A DNA stretch of 64,000 nucleotides, taken from the NCBI RefSeq assembly GCF_042214795.1, contig NZ_CP090177.1, forward strand, positions 2,542,001 to 2,606,000. Reading direction: 5' to 3'. This DNA is from Arcobacter iocasae. Lineage in GTDB: Bacteria > Campylobacterota > Campylobacteria > Campylobacterales > Arcobacteraceae. The notes under the pieces are model-generated. The model made no database searches. It was not told the DNA's origin and saw nothing but the letters and a program-made list of their open reading frames with translations. Position numbers and translations under genes: made by a program. Positions 50,667 to 59,664 of this stretch are shown one piece after another (within the stretch, counting starts at the first letter, position 1; each line of letters opens with the position of its first letter).

Positions 50667-53243
50667 ATGAGTTTAATCGCTGATTATAAAGCACATACGC
50701 AAGAGAGACTTAATGAAGGTGGTCTTCCTCCATTGGCATTGACTGCTGATCAAACGGCACAATTGGTTGAACTATTAAAAGCAAATACTGTAGAAGATTC
50801 AGATTACGCATTAGATATGTTTAAAAATAAAATTAACCCAGGTGTAGACGATGCTGCATATGTAAAAGCTGCATTTTTAAATGATGTAGTACAAGGTAAC
50901 GTTACATGTTCTGTGATTTCTAAAAGTGAAGCAATTGAAATTTTAGGAAAAATGATGGGTGGATTTAATGTACTTCCATTAATAGAAGCATTAAAAGTAG
51001 AAGAAACTGCAGCAGATGCAGCAAAAGAATTAAAAAATACAATTTTAGTATATGATTCATTTAATGATGTAAAAGATTTAGCTGATTCTGGAAACAAATA
51101 TGCTAAAGAGATTATTGAATCATGGGCAAATGGTGAATGGTTTACAAACAAGCCAGCACTAGAAGAAGAGATTACTTTAACAGTTTATAAAATTCCTGGT
51201 GAAACAAATACAGATGATTTATCTCCTGCAACTGTAGCATTTACAAGAGCTGATATTCCATTACATGCAACTGCAATGTTACAATCAAAAATGGAAAAAC
51301 CATTAGAAAAAATGGCTGAACTTAAAGAAAAAGGACATCCATTAGCATACGTTGGTGATGTTGTTGGAACAGGAAGTTCAAGAAAATCAGGTATTAACTC
51401 AGTTCAATGGCATATGGGTAGAGATATTCCAGGTGTTCCTAATAAAAGAACAGGTGGGGTTGTTATTGGTTCTATTATTGCTCCTATTTTCTTCAACACA
51501 GCAGAAGATTCAGGATGTTTACCAATTCAAGCAGATGTTGATGCTTTAGAAACTGGTGATGTTATTACTGTAAAACCTTTTGCTGGACAAATTTTAAAAG
51601 ATGGTAAAGTTGTTTCTGAATTTACTTTGTCTCCAAATACATTAACAGATGAAATGAGAGCAGGTGGAAGAATTCCATTAATTATTGGTAAAGGATTGAC
51701 TGCAAAAGCTAGAGAAGCTTTAGGTTTAGAGGCATCTGATTTATTTATTACTGCATCTCAACCAGCTGCAAGTACAAATGGATATACACAAGCTCAAAAA
51801 ATGGTAGGAAGAGCGTGTGGTGTTGAAGGTGTTAAACCAGGTATGTATGTTGAGCCAATTTGTACAACTGTTGGATCACAAGATACAACTGGACCTATGA
51901 CTAGAGATGAGATTAAAGAACTTGCTGCACTATCTTTTGGTGCTGATATGGTTATGCAATCATTCTGTCATACAGCAGCTTATCCAAAACCATCAGATAT
52001 TAACTTACAACATACACTTCCTGAATTTATTACTTCAAGAGCGGGTGTTACTTTAAGACCAGGTGATGGTGTTATTCACTCATGGTTAAATAGATTATGT
52101 TTACCAGATACTGTTGGTACTGGTGGAGATTCTCATACAAGATTCCCAATTGGTATCTCATTCCCAGCTGGTTCTGGTCTTGTTGCATTTGCAGGAGTTA
52201 CTGGTATGATGCCTTTAACTATGCCTGAATCTGTACATGTTAAATTTGTTGGTGAATTACAACCAGGAATTACATTAAGAGATTTAGTTAATGCTATTCC
52301 TTATCAAGCTATTCAAGATGGTCTTTTAACAGTTCCTAAGAAAAATAAAAAGAATATCTTTGCAGGTAATGTAATTGAAATTTCTGGTCTTCCACAACTT
52401 AAAGTTGAGCAAGCATTTGAATTATCAGATGCAGCAGCAGAAAGAAGTGCAGCAGCTTGTTCTATTCAATTAGATAAAGAACCAATTATTGAGTACTTAT
52501 CTTCAAATATTGCTTTAATTGAAAAAATGATTGAAGAAGGTTACCAAGACGCTAGAACTTTACAAAGAAGAGCTGATAAAATGAAAGAATGGATTGCTAA
52601 TCCAGAATTAATCACTCCAGATGCAGATGCAGAGTATTTAGCAACTATTGAAATCAATTTAAATGAAATTACTGAGCCAATTTTAGCTTGTCCTAATGAT
52701 CCAGATGATGTTGATACATTAACAAACATCTTAAATGATCCAAATAGACCAACTGAAAAAATTGATGAAGTATTTGTTGGTTCTTGTATGACAAATATTG
52801 GATTATTTAGAGCTTTAGGTGAAGTACTTAAAGGTGAAGGTCCAGTACCAACTAAATTATGGGTTGCACCACCAACAAAAATGGATCAACAACAATTAAC
52901 TGAAGAGGGTTATTACTCAATCTTTGGAGCAGCAGGTGCAAGACTTGAAATTCCAGGATGTTCATTATGTATGGGTAACCAAGCAAATGTTGGACAAGGT
53001 TCAATTGTATTCTCAACAAGTACAAGAAACTTTGATAACAGACTTGGAAAAGATTCTAAAGTTTATTTAGGTTCTGCAGAAGTTGCAGCATTAGCAGCAC
53101 TTTTAGGAAGACTTCCAACTAAAGAAGAATACCTTGATATGGTTCCTAAAAAAATCACTCCTGAAAAAAGAGATGATATTTATAAATATTTAAATTTCCA
53201 CTTATTATCAGGTGATGAATTAACTAACTTAGTTCACTCTTAA
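50667..53243 (+). CDS. acnB: Bifunctional aconitate hydratase 2 / 2-methylisocitrate dehydratase
   Basis: An 858-residue AcnB. The N-terminal HEAT-like domain starts SLIADYKAHTQERLNEGGLPPLAL, followed by the swivel domain (NTDDLSPAT, GDVVGTGSSRKSGINS) and the catalytic domains. The 4Fe-4S cysteines are visible near the C-terminus in PGCSLCMGNQANVGQG and in EVFVGSCMTNIGLF. It interconverts citrate and isocitrate in the TCA cycle and can bind mRNA as an apo-protein in other bacteria. It is the sole aconitase of many Campylobacterota. It is divergent from the fad operon, which feeds acetyl-CoA into the same cycle. Confidence 0.97.
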   Translation: MSLIADYKAHTQERLNEGGLPPLALTADQTAQLVELLKANTVEDSDYALDMFKNKINPGVDDAAYVKAAFLNDVVQGNVTCSVISKSEAIEILGKMMGGFNVLPLIEALKVEETAADAAKELKNTILVYDSFNDVKDLADSGNKYAKEIIESWANGEWFTNKPALEEEITLTVYKIPGETNTDDLSPATVAFTRADIPLHATAMLQSKMEKPLEKMAELKEKGHPLAYVGDVVGTGSSRKSGINSVQWHMGRDIPGVPNKRTGGVVIGSIIAPIFFNTAEDSGCLPIQADVDALETGDVITVKPFAGQILKDGKVVSEFTLSPNTLTDEMRAGGRIPLIIGKGLTAKAREALGLEASDLFITASQPAASTNGYTQAQKMVGRACGVEGVKPGMYVEPICTTVGSQDTTGPMTRDEIKELAALSFGADMVMQSFCHTAAYPKPSDINLQHTLPEFITSRAGVTLRPGDGVIHSWLNRLCLPDTVGTGGDSHTRFPIGISFPAGSGLVAFAGVTGMMPLTMPESVHVKFVGELQPGITLRDLVNAIPYQAIQDGLLTVPKKNKKNIFAGNVIEISGLPQLKVEQAFELSDAAAERSAAACSIQLDKEPIIEYLSSNIALIEKMIEEGYQDARTLQRRADKMKEWIANPELITPDADAEYLATIEINLNEITEPILACPNDPDDVDTLTNILNDPNRPTEKIDEVFVGSCMTNIGLFRALGEVLKGEGPVPTKLWVAPPTKMDQQQLTEEGYYSIFGAAGARLEIPGCSLCMGNQANVGQGSIVFSTSTRNFDNRLGKDSKVYLGSAEVAALAALLGRLPTKEEYLDMVPKKITPEKRDDIYKYLNFHLLSGDELTNLVHS

Positions 53244-53250
53244 TAGATAT

Positions 53251-53280
53251 GCAAAGAGGTTTTACCTCTTTGCTTCTTTT
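53251..53280. terminator. Bidirectional terminator acnB / HAD phosphatase
   Basis: GCAAAGAGGT and ACCTCTTTGC form a perfect ten-base GC-containing stem with a TTT loop, followed by a T-rich run. It also covers the stop of the convergent HAD gene. Confidence 0.82.
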
Positions 53281-54044
53281 ATTTTCTCTTTCAATTCTAT
53301 CAAAGATTTAAAAATCATAAAATCAAAATCAAGTGTATCAGATGGTAATTTATTACCTGAATTTATCCAACCAGCAGATATATTTGCATTTTTTGCTCCT
53401 AAAATATCAGTTTCAAAAGTATCACCAATCATAAGAGTTTCAGAGTTTTCTTTGCCAAATTTAGACAGTATTGTATTAAAACCATAAGGACTTGGTTTAC
53501 CTATAACTTGAACCATTTTTTTAGTATACTCTTCAATTATATCAATCAAAACTCCACACTCTAACTCAAAGCCATCTTTTACAGGAATTAGTTTATCTGG
53601 ATTGGCTGCTATTATTTGTGTATTTTCACCTATTATATTAATAGTATTTGATATATCTTTTAATGTAATGTTATTTTCCATCCCAAGTATTACTATATCA
53701 GGATTTTTATCATTTCTTTTATATTTCTCATATAGATTTTCTTGTAACTGTTTACTTCCTAGAACATAAATATTATCTAGCTTATTTTCAAATAAATAGT
53801 GTTCAATTAGTTTTGTTGTAGTGAAAATATTTTTTTCACTTACATCAACACCACAAGTTAAGAGTTTTGCTTTATATCTGTGAATTTTATAATTGGAGTT
53901 GTTAGTAAAAAAACAGTATTGAATATTTTCTTTATTCAAATAATCAATTATATCTTTTGTTCCCTCTAAACTTTGTTCTTGTCTATAAAATACCCCATCT
54001 AAATCAAATATAATAAAAGTAATATTTTTTAAAGCTTCGTACAT
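53262..54044 (-). CDS. HAD-IIA phosphatase (NagD/glycerol-phosphatase-like)
   Basis: A 260-residue HAD subfamily IIA hydrolase. Motif I is IIFDLDGVFYRQEQSLEGTK, motif II is FFTNNSNY and motif IV is LMIGDTFETDILGAKNA. This group contains NagD, UMP phosphatases and glycerol-3-phosphate/phosphoglycolate phosphatases. It is the last gene of the ugp operon, sharing one base with ugpE, so dephosphorylation of glycerol-3-phosphate or a related import product is the most likely job. Confidence 0.88.
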   Translation of the reverse strand: MYEALKNITFIIFDLDGVFYRQEQSLEGTKDIIDYLNKENIQYCFFTNNSNYKIHRYKAKLLTCGVDVSEKNIFTTTKLIEHYLFENKLDNIYVLGSKQLQENLYEKYKRNDKNPDIVILGMENNITLKDISNTINIIGENTQIIAANPDKLIPVKDGFELECGVLIDIIEEYTKKMVQVIGKPSPYGFNTILSKFGKENSETLMIGDTFETDILGAKNANISAGWINSGNKLPSDTLDFDFMIFKSLIELKEKIKEAKR

Positions 54045-54841
54045 TATTTTATTCCTGTATGTAAAAATGAATTAACAAACTGTTTTTGAAAAATCAAGAA
54101 TGCTAATAATAAAGGTGCAACCGATATCAAAGTTGCTGCTGATATTGTAGACCATTGAACTCCCGATTCAGGAGCTGCAAATATTGCTAATCCAACTGTA
54201 AGGGGTTTTACATTGTTTGAATTTGCAATAATAAGTGGCCATAAAAAATTATTCCAATGATAAGAAACAGACACTAAAGCATAAGCTAAATATGTAGGCT
54301 TCGAAAGAGGAATATAAACTCTAAATAAAATCCCTATTGGAGAACATCCTTCCATTTTAGCTGCTTCATCAAGCTCATTTGGTATAGTTTTAAATGTTTG
54401 TCTTAAAAGAAATATTCCAAAAGCTGAAGCAATATAAGGTAATGCCATTCCCCATGTTGTATCTACTAAATTAAAATATGAAATAGTTTTATAATTTTCT
54501 AAAATCAAATTTTCTGGCATAATCATTAGTTGAATGAGTACTAGAAAAAAAGCAACATTTTTTCCATAAAATTCAAATTTTGCAAAAGCATATGCAGCAA
54601 GGGTACATAATATCATTTGACCTATTAATATAATTGTAACTAAAGTAAATGTATTTATCAAATAGTGTAAAAATGGTGCCTGATTCCAAGCATCATAAAA
54701 ACTTTGAACACTTAAAGGTGCAAATAAATCAAAATTTGCAGAGTATTGTTCCGTATGAAAAGCAGCCCAAAAAGTATAAAATAAGGGAAGTATCCATATA
54801 AGGGCTAAAGTATAAGTTGATATCTTTTGTAATAATTTCAT
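54044..54841 (-). CDS. ugpE: ABC transporter permease, UgpE-like
   Basis: A 265-residue inner-membrane permease of the carbohydrate-uptake type (CUT1). The EAA loop is DEAAKMEGCSPIGILFRVYIP. TTG at 54871 would overlap ugpA; ATG 54841 lies just after the ugpA stop and gives the short N-terminus expected of UgpE, so I use it. With UgpA it forms the channel for glycerol-3-phosphate or glycerophosphodiesters, a specificity inferred from gene context. Confidence 0.86.
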   Translation of the reverse strand: MKLLQKISTYTLALIWILPLFYTFWAAFHTEQYSANFDLFAPLSVQSFYDAWNQAPFLHYLINTFTLVTIILIGQMILCTLAAYAFAKFEFYGKNVAFFLVLIQLMIMPENLILENYKTISYFNLVDTTWGMALPYIASAFGIFLLRQTFKTIPNELDEAAKMEGCSPIGILFRVYIPLSKPTYLAYALVSVSYHWNNFLWPLIIANSNNVKPLTVGLAIFAAPESGVQWSTISAATLISVAPLLLAFLIFQKQFVNSFLHTGIK

Positions 54842-54845
54842 GTTT

Positions 54846-55709
54846 CTACTTGTAGTGAATTTTTTTCTCAATTAATCCAAATTGAATTAATGAAATAATG
54901 ATTAAAATTGAAAGTAACACAATAGTAAGTGTTGCTGCATATGAATAATCAAAAAATGAAAAGGCAACATCATAAATATAATATAGTAATAAATTTGAGG
55001 CATTATCTGGACCACCTTTTGTAAGTATAAACAGATGGTCAATCATCTTAAATGAGTTAATCAAAGCATTAATCATAACAAAAAAGGTTGTAGGCATCAA
55101 AAGAGGAAAAGTAACTTTTGTAAATGTCATCCATGAAGATGAACCCTCAATTTTTGCAGCTTCGTATAACTCTTTTGGTATACCTTGAAGTGCTGCTAGA
55201 TAAAATATCATAAAAAATCCTGCCTCTTTCCATACAGTCATAACTATAGTTGAACCTAAAACTAAATCTCTATCTCCTAAAAAATTGTATTCATTAAATC
55301 CAAAGTAGTGAAGAACTTGATTTATTAAACCAATTTCGGGAGCATAAAAAAACAGCCAAATATTTGCAACTGCAACCATAGGTAAAATTGTAGGAGTAAA
55401 ATATGCAAGTCTTACAATTGATCTAGCTTTTATTTTTTCTTGAACAAAAATTGCCATTGCTAAAGCTATCATGATTGATAGAGGAACTGTTGTTAGTGAA
55501 AAATAAAGTGTATTTTTTAGCGTTTGTATAAATATTGGATCATGTATCATATACTCATAGTTATCAAGCCCAATAAATCTTCTGGGCTTGAGTACTGTTT
55601 GATTAGAAAAAAATGAGTTAATAAATGTTGTTACAGTTGGATAATGTGTAAATGCAACAATTAAAATAAATCCAGGTAATAACAATAACCAACCGTAAAC
55701 ATGTCTCAT
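54846..55709 (-). CDS. ugpA: ABC transporter permease, UgpA-like
   Basis: A 287-residue CUT1-type permease with six or seven helices. The EAA loop is YEAAKIEGSSSWMTFTKVTFP and the segment LTKGGPDNASNLLLYYIYD is characteristic of the UgpA/MalF-like group. It is eight bases after ugpB and is followed directly by ugpE. Confidence 0.88.
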   Translation of the reverse strand: MRHVYGWLLLLPGFILIVAFTHYPTVTTFINSFFSNQTVLKPRRFIGLDNYEYMIHDPIFIQTLKNTLYFSLTTVPLSIMIALAMAIFVQEKIKARSIVRLAYFTPTILPMVAVANIWLFFYAPEIGLINQVLHYFGFNEYNFLGDRDLVLGSTIVMTVWKEAGFFMIFYLAALQGIPKELYEAAKIEGSSSWMTFTKVTFPLLMPTTFFVMINALINSFKMIDHLFILTKGGPDNASNLLLYYIYDVAFSFFDYSYAATLTIVLLSILIIISLIQFGLIEKKIHYK

Positions 55710-55717
55710 AATCTTCC

Positions 55718-56986
55718 TTATTTATAATCTTTTAATAATCTTGTTGCTTGGTTTTGAGCATCATCTAATGCATCTTTAGCACTTTTTTTATCTGTTAATA
55801 CAGCTTGAATAGAGTCATCTAATATTTTTCTAACTCTTCCTGTTTGATAAGTTGATAATTCAGCAGTTGCAAAGTCTAATTGATCTCTTGCAACTTTTGC
55901 AGGAGGAAACTCTTCAACATATTTTTTAAGTGCAGGTGTTTCATAAGCAGCTTTTGAAATACCAATATAACCAGTCCCTATTGACCATTTTGCAGAATTC
56001 TCAGGGCTAGTCATAAATTTGATTAGTTTTAAAGAAGCTTCTTTTTGTTTTGGAGTTGTATTTTTAAACACATAAAAGTTTCCTCCCCCTGTTGGAGTTC
56101 CTCTCATTTCTTTTGCTGGTAACATAGCAACACCAAAGTCAAAAGTTGCATTTTTCTTAACAGCTGTTAAATTACCAGTTGAGTGCCACATCATAGCAGT
56201 CTTACCACTTAAGAAATTTTTTCTAAGTGTTCCCCATTCAATTGTACCTTCTGGCATAATTTTATATTTACTTGATAAGTCTTTCCAATATTGTAATGCT
56301 TCAACAACTTTTGGATTATTGAAATAAGTTTTTGTTCCTTCTCCATTCATAAGAACTTCACCATTTTGTTTAGCAAGTGCTCCAAACATCCAATATGGAT
56401 AACCAGTTGAAGGAATCATAACTCCCCATTGTTTATCATTTGTAAGTTTTTTACCCATTGAAATCATTTCATCCCAGTTTTTTGGTGGTTTGTTTGGATC
56501 TAAACCTACTTTTTTAAATGCATCTTTGTTATAATACATTACAATGGTAGATCGTTGAAAAGGGATACCCCAAACTTTCCCTAAAGTTGTACCATTTTCC
56601 ATTAAAGCTGGATAAAAGCTTTTTAGCCATTTTTTATCTTCTTGGGATTTTGCAAGGTCAGAGAAAGAGACAATGGCATCTTGTTCAATTAAGTCGTAAA
56701 TATCAATAGAGAACATTACGGCTAATTGAGCAGGTTCTCCAGCTTTTAAAGCTGCAAGTGATTTAATTCTAGCATCATTATAGTTACCAGCATATATCGC
56801 TTTTACATCAATATCTGGATTTTGTTTTTCAAAATCATTAACCATAGAATCAACTATTTTTGTTAATGGCCCACCCACAGATACAGGATAATACATTGTT
56901 AGTTTTGTTTTATCTGCATTTGCACTAGTTAGCAAACTTGCACCTATAACACTATACATAGCAACTTTTTTCATAAGTTTTAACAT
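55718..56986 (-). CDS. ugpB: Extracellular solute-binding protein, UgpB-like
   Basis: A 422-residue periplasmic binding protein. A signal peptide (KKVAMYSVIGASLLTSANA) is followed by KTKLTMYYPVSVGGPLTKIVD and the family pattern GGGNFYVFKNTTPKQKEASLKL. It belongs to cluster B (SBP_bac_8), which includes UgpB and maltose-type binders. AGGAAA precedes ATG 56986. The glpR/ugpC/HAD context favours glycerol-3-phosphate or glycerophosphodiesters as ligand. Confidence 0.85.
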   Translation of the reverse strand: MLKLMKKVAMYSVIGASLLTSANADKTKLTMYYPVSVGGPLTKIVDSMVNDFEKQNPDIDVKAIYAGNYNDARIKSLAALKAGEPAQLAVMFSIDIYDLIEQDAIVSFSDLAKSQEDKKWLKSFYPALMENGTTLGKVWGIPFQRSTIVMYYNKDAFKKVGLDPNKPPKNWDEMISMGKKLTNDKQWGVMIPSTGYPYWMFGALAKQNGEVLMNGEGTKTYFNNPKVVEALQYWKDLSSKYKIMPEGTIEWGTLRKNFLSGKTAMMWHSTGNLTAVKKNATFDFGVAMLPAKEMRGTPTGGGNFYVFKNTTPKQKEASLKLIKFMTSPENSAKWSIGTGYIGISKAAYETPALKKYVEEFPPAKVARDQLDFATAELSTYQTGRVRKILDDSIQAVLTDKKSAKDALDDAQNQATRLLKDYK

Positions 56987-57013
56987 TTTATTTCCTATTA
57001 TTAAAAATACTAT

Positions 57014-58087
57014 TTAAGATAAGATTTCTCTTCTCTCACCAAAAGAATCAAAAAAATTAATCTTTGATTCCTGCCAATTTACCCAAACCCTATCCCCAGT
57101 TTGATAACTATTTTTTTTATCACTTCGCACTAAAATTGGTTTTTCTAAGTCATTATTAAGTGTTTGAATACCCAATATTGTGTCAGAGCCATGATAGTCT
57201 TGAAAAACAACTTTTGCTTCTATACCTTGATCTTTTTCTACAAAGAAAATATCTTCAGGTCTTATACCAAAGTAATTTGTTTTATTGGAAATACGGTTTG
57301 AGTAAGTAGATTTAAACTCTTGGTCATCTATATAGATTTGTGTACCTTCTTTTTTTACTTTTATTATGTTCATAGGTGGAGTTCCTATAAACTTGCCCAC
57401 AAAAGTGGAAGCAACATTTTCATACAATTCTTGTGGTGTTCCTTGTTGTTCTATTTCTCCTTTATTTAATAAAATAATATGGTCAGCCATACTCATAGCT
57501 TCTGTTTGGTCATGGGTTACATATAAAACTGTCATTTTTAGTTGTTGCTGTAGTTTTTTTATCTCTATTCTCATCTCATTTCTTAATTTTGCATCAAGAT
57601 TTGATAGGGGTTCATCCATAAGACATATTTTATTTTTTGCTACAAAAGCACGAGCTAATGCAACTCGTTGTTTTTGACCACCTGATAATTGTGAGGGCTT
57701 ATTATCCAATAATCCTTCAAGACCTACAAGTTTTACAACTTTTTTCAACCTTTTTTCTTGGGTTTGTTTAGGTACTTTTCTTACCTTTAATCCAAAAAGA
57801 ATATTTTCTTCTACACTTAAGTGAGGGAATAAAGCATAAGATTGAAATACCATAGAGATACCTCTTTTAGAAGATTGTAGTTTTGATACATCTTTTCCAT
57901 CTATTAAAATTTCACCTGAGCTTATCTCTTCAAGTCCTGCAATCATTCTTAAAGTGGTAGATTTTCCACATCCTGAAGGTCCTAATAAAACTGTAAAACT
58001 CTCTTCTTTTATTGTAAAGTTTAAATTTTCTATAATTATTTTTTCTTCATATTTTTTTGTTATATTTTTTAATTGTATTGATGACAT
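57014..58087 (-). CDS. ugpC: ABC transporter ATP-binding protein, UgpC-like
   Basis: A 357-residue ATPase of the UgpC/MalK group. Walker A is GPSGCGKST, signature QLSGGQKQRVALARA, Walker B ICLMDEPLSNLD, and the H-loop follows in LYVTHDQTEAMSMAD. A C-terminal TOBE domain (YFGIRPEDIFFVEK) is present. It powers the UgpAE permease and starts 12 bases after glpR. Confidence 0.92.
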   Translation of the reverse strand: MSSIQLKNITKKYEEKIIIENLNFTIKEESFTVLLGPSGCGKSTTLRMIAGLEEISSGEILIDGKDVSKLQSSKRGISMVFQSYALFPHLSVEENILFGLKVRKVPKQTQEKRLKKVVKLVGLEGLLDNKPSQLSGGQKQRVALARAFVAKNKICLMDEPLSNLDAKLRNEMRIEIKKLQQQLKMTVLYVTHDQTEAMSMADHIILLNKGEIEQQGTPQELYENVASTFVGKFIGTPPMNIIKVKKEGTQIYIDDQEFKSTYSNRISNKTNYFGIRPEDIFFVEKDQGIEAKVVFQDYHGSDTILGIQTLNNDLEKPILVRSDKKNSYQTGDRVWVNWQESKINFFDSFGERREILS

Positions 58088-58099
58088 TAAATATTTCCT

Positions 58100-58864
58100 C
58101 TATTCATTTTCATAGTTTATTTCTACGCCGTTTTTTTCTAATAATTTACAGATATTTTCAGGAGGTTTTTTATCACAAAAGATAGAATCAACATTTGATA
58201 TATTTCCACTTCTTATGTAGGCATTTCTTGTAAATTTTGAATAATCAGCCACTAAAAACACTTTTTTACTAGATTTACTTATGGCTTCCCTAGCTTGGCA
58301 CTCTTCTTGTGTAAAATCTAATAATGAACCATTTCCTTCTATTGCACCAACTCCGTATATTCCAAAATCAACACTATATGAACTGAAAAATTTCTCAATA
58401 TCATTTCCCACTATGTCTCTGTGTTTATTTCTTAATAATCCACCATGAAGTGTTACTTCAAAAGAGGAATTTTCACAACATACAAGAGCCACATTTAAAT
58501 TATTTGTAAAGATTTTTAGATTTTTGTGATTGATTAGTTCTTTTGCAATTATTTCAGGAGTTGTACCAATTGAGAAAAATAAAGAAGAGTTATTTGGAAT
58601 TTGTTTAGCAATTAATCTTGCAATGATTTTTTTTTCATCATAATGAATTATTTTTCTACTATCATATGATATATTATCTTTTTGAAGTGCCATTTCAACA
58701 CCACCATATATTCTTCTTAAAAGTCCTTCTTCACATAAAAAATTTATATCTTTTCTAATAGATTGTACAGATACAGAAAAAATCTTGCTTAATTTTTCTA
58801 CTGTTGCAGATTTTTCTTGTCTTACTTTTTCTAAAATATAGGCTTGTCTCTCTTTTGGTTTCAT
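58100..58864 (-). CDS. glpR: DeoR/GlpR-family transcriptional repressor
   Basis: A 254-residue DeoR-family regulator. The N-terminal helix-turn-helix is ATVEKLSKIFSVSVQSIRKDINFL, followed by GLLRRIYGG. The C-terminal sensor domain (SIGTTPEIIAKEL, GIYGVGAIEGNGSLLDFTQEE) is the type that binds a sugar phosphate. ATG 58864 is chosen, because upstream in-frame codons read into the promoter. It is the first gene of the ugp operon and probably represses it until glycerol-3-phosphate appears. A TTTCG-containing inverted repeat lies just upstream. Confidence 0.88.
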   Translation of the reverse strand: MKPKERQAYILEKVRQEKSATVEKLSKIFSVSVQSIRKDINFLCEEGLLRRIYGGVEMALQKDNISYDSRKIIHYDEKKIIARLIAKQIPNNSSLFFSIGTTPEIIAKELINHKNLKIFTNNLNVALVCCENSSFEVTLHGGLLRNKHRDIVGNDIEKFFSSYSVDFGIYGVGAIEGNGSLLDFTQEECQAREAISKSSKKVFLVADYSKFTRNAYIRSGNISNVDSIFCDKKPPENICKLLEKNGVEINYENE

Positions 58865-58893
58865 TATAAGCTTTCGTTTATATAGTTTAAAAT

Positions 58894-58907
58894 CTTTCGT
58901 TCGAAAG
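58894..58907. promoter_or_regulatory. Candidate GlpR/DeoR operator
   Basis: CTTTCG-TT-CGAAAG is a perfect inverted repeat 30 bases upstream of glpR, and a second copy of CTTTCGTT lies at 58871-58878. TTTCG direct or inverted repeats are typical operators of DeoR-family regulators, so autoregulation of the operon is likely. Confidence 0.6.
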
Positions 58908-58999
58908 AAATTACGGAAGTATAAATACAAATTATTACATTGTGATTACAAAGAAAAGAGTTTTGATTCTTATGTTTAGATTTAATTATTAGAATATGG

Positions 59000-59009
59000 T
59001 GAATATTCA
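59000..59009. promoter_or_regulatory. TGAATATTCA palindrome upstream of tetR
   Basis: A perfect ten-base palindrome lies 58 bases before the tetR start codon. A -10-like TAGAAT at 58990-58995 places it at the probable transcription start. The same ten bases occur upstream of hyaA. Confidence 0.6.
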
Positions 59010-59067
59010 TTTATTATTAACATAGATTTTAATATTATATATCATTATTAAATTAAGGTAAAAAATT

Positions 59068-59664
59068 ATGTCTGTAAAAGAAGAGAAAAAAAATAGTATT
59101 ATTAGAAATTCGTTGATACTATTCGCTAAAAAAGGTTTTTATAATACAACTATTCCAGATATAGCAAAAGCTATGAGTATGAGTGTTGGTAATATGTATA
59201 ATTACTTTTCCTCAAAAGAAGAATTAGCAAAAGTTGCTATAAAATATTCTACAAATATTATGGCAGATGATTTGAGAAAAATCAATAATATGGATATTAC
59301 TTCAAAAGAAAAACTTTATTTATTTATTAAAAACTATTTGAAAAATGTAAAAAATTCTCCTGAAGTAATAAATTACTTTTTAAGAGTTTATTTATCAAAT
59401 AGAGAAGTATTTAAAGAAGGGTGTGAGGGTTTTTTGTGTGTAGGTGAATTTGTAACTGAAGTTATGATTTTACTTGATGATGGTGCACAAAAAAAAGAGT
59501 TTAGAGAACAAGAATTTTTCCCAGCATTTGGTATGCTAATGGGAAGTTTAGGTGGATTTGCATTTATGAGTGGAGAAAATGTATTAGAAAAAGATTTACT
59601 TGAATATTCTGATTCTATTGCTGAAAATATTTATAGAGCACTAAAATATGATGAAAATGCATAA
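59068..59664 (+). CDS. TetR/AcrR-family transcriptional regulator
   Basis: A 198-residue TetR-type regulator. The DNA-binding domain reads SLILFAKKGFYNTTIPDIAKAMSMSVGNMYNYF, the normal TetR helix-turn-helix, and the C-terminal 140 residues form a ligand domain with no close match I know. Its last 17 bases overlap the hupU start, so regulator and hydrogenase sensor are translationally linked. Palindromes TGAATATTCA in front of tetR and of hyaA are the likely targets. Classical H2-sensing circuits use a histidine kinase and NtrC-type regulator; none is seen here. Confidence 0.9.
   Translation: MSVKEEKKNSIIRNSLILFAKKGFYNTTIPDIAKAMSMSVGNMYNYFSSKEELAKVAIKYSTNIMADDLRKINNMDITSKEKLYLFIKNYLKNVKNSPEVINYFLRVYLSNREVFKEGCEGFLCVGEFVTEVMILLDDGAQKKEFREQEFFPAFGMLMGSLGGFAFMSGENVLEKDLLEYSDSIAENIYRALKYDENA

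Noticed and set aside
58865..58930. 22-codon N-terminal extension of glpR
   Set aside because: It overlaps the TTTCG operator region and does not resemble the DeoR N-terminus.
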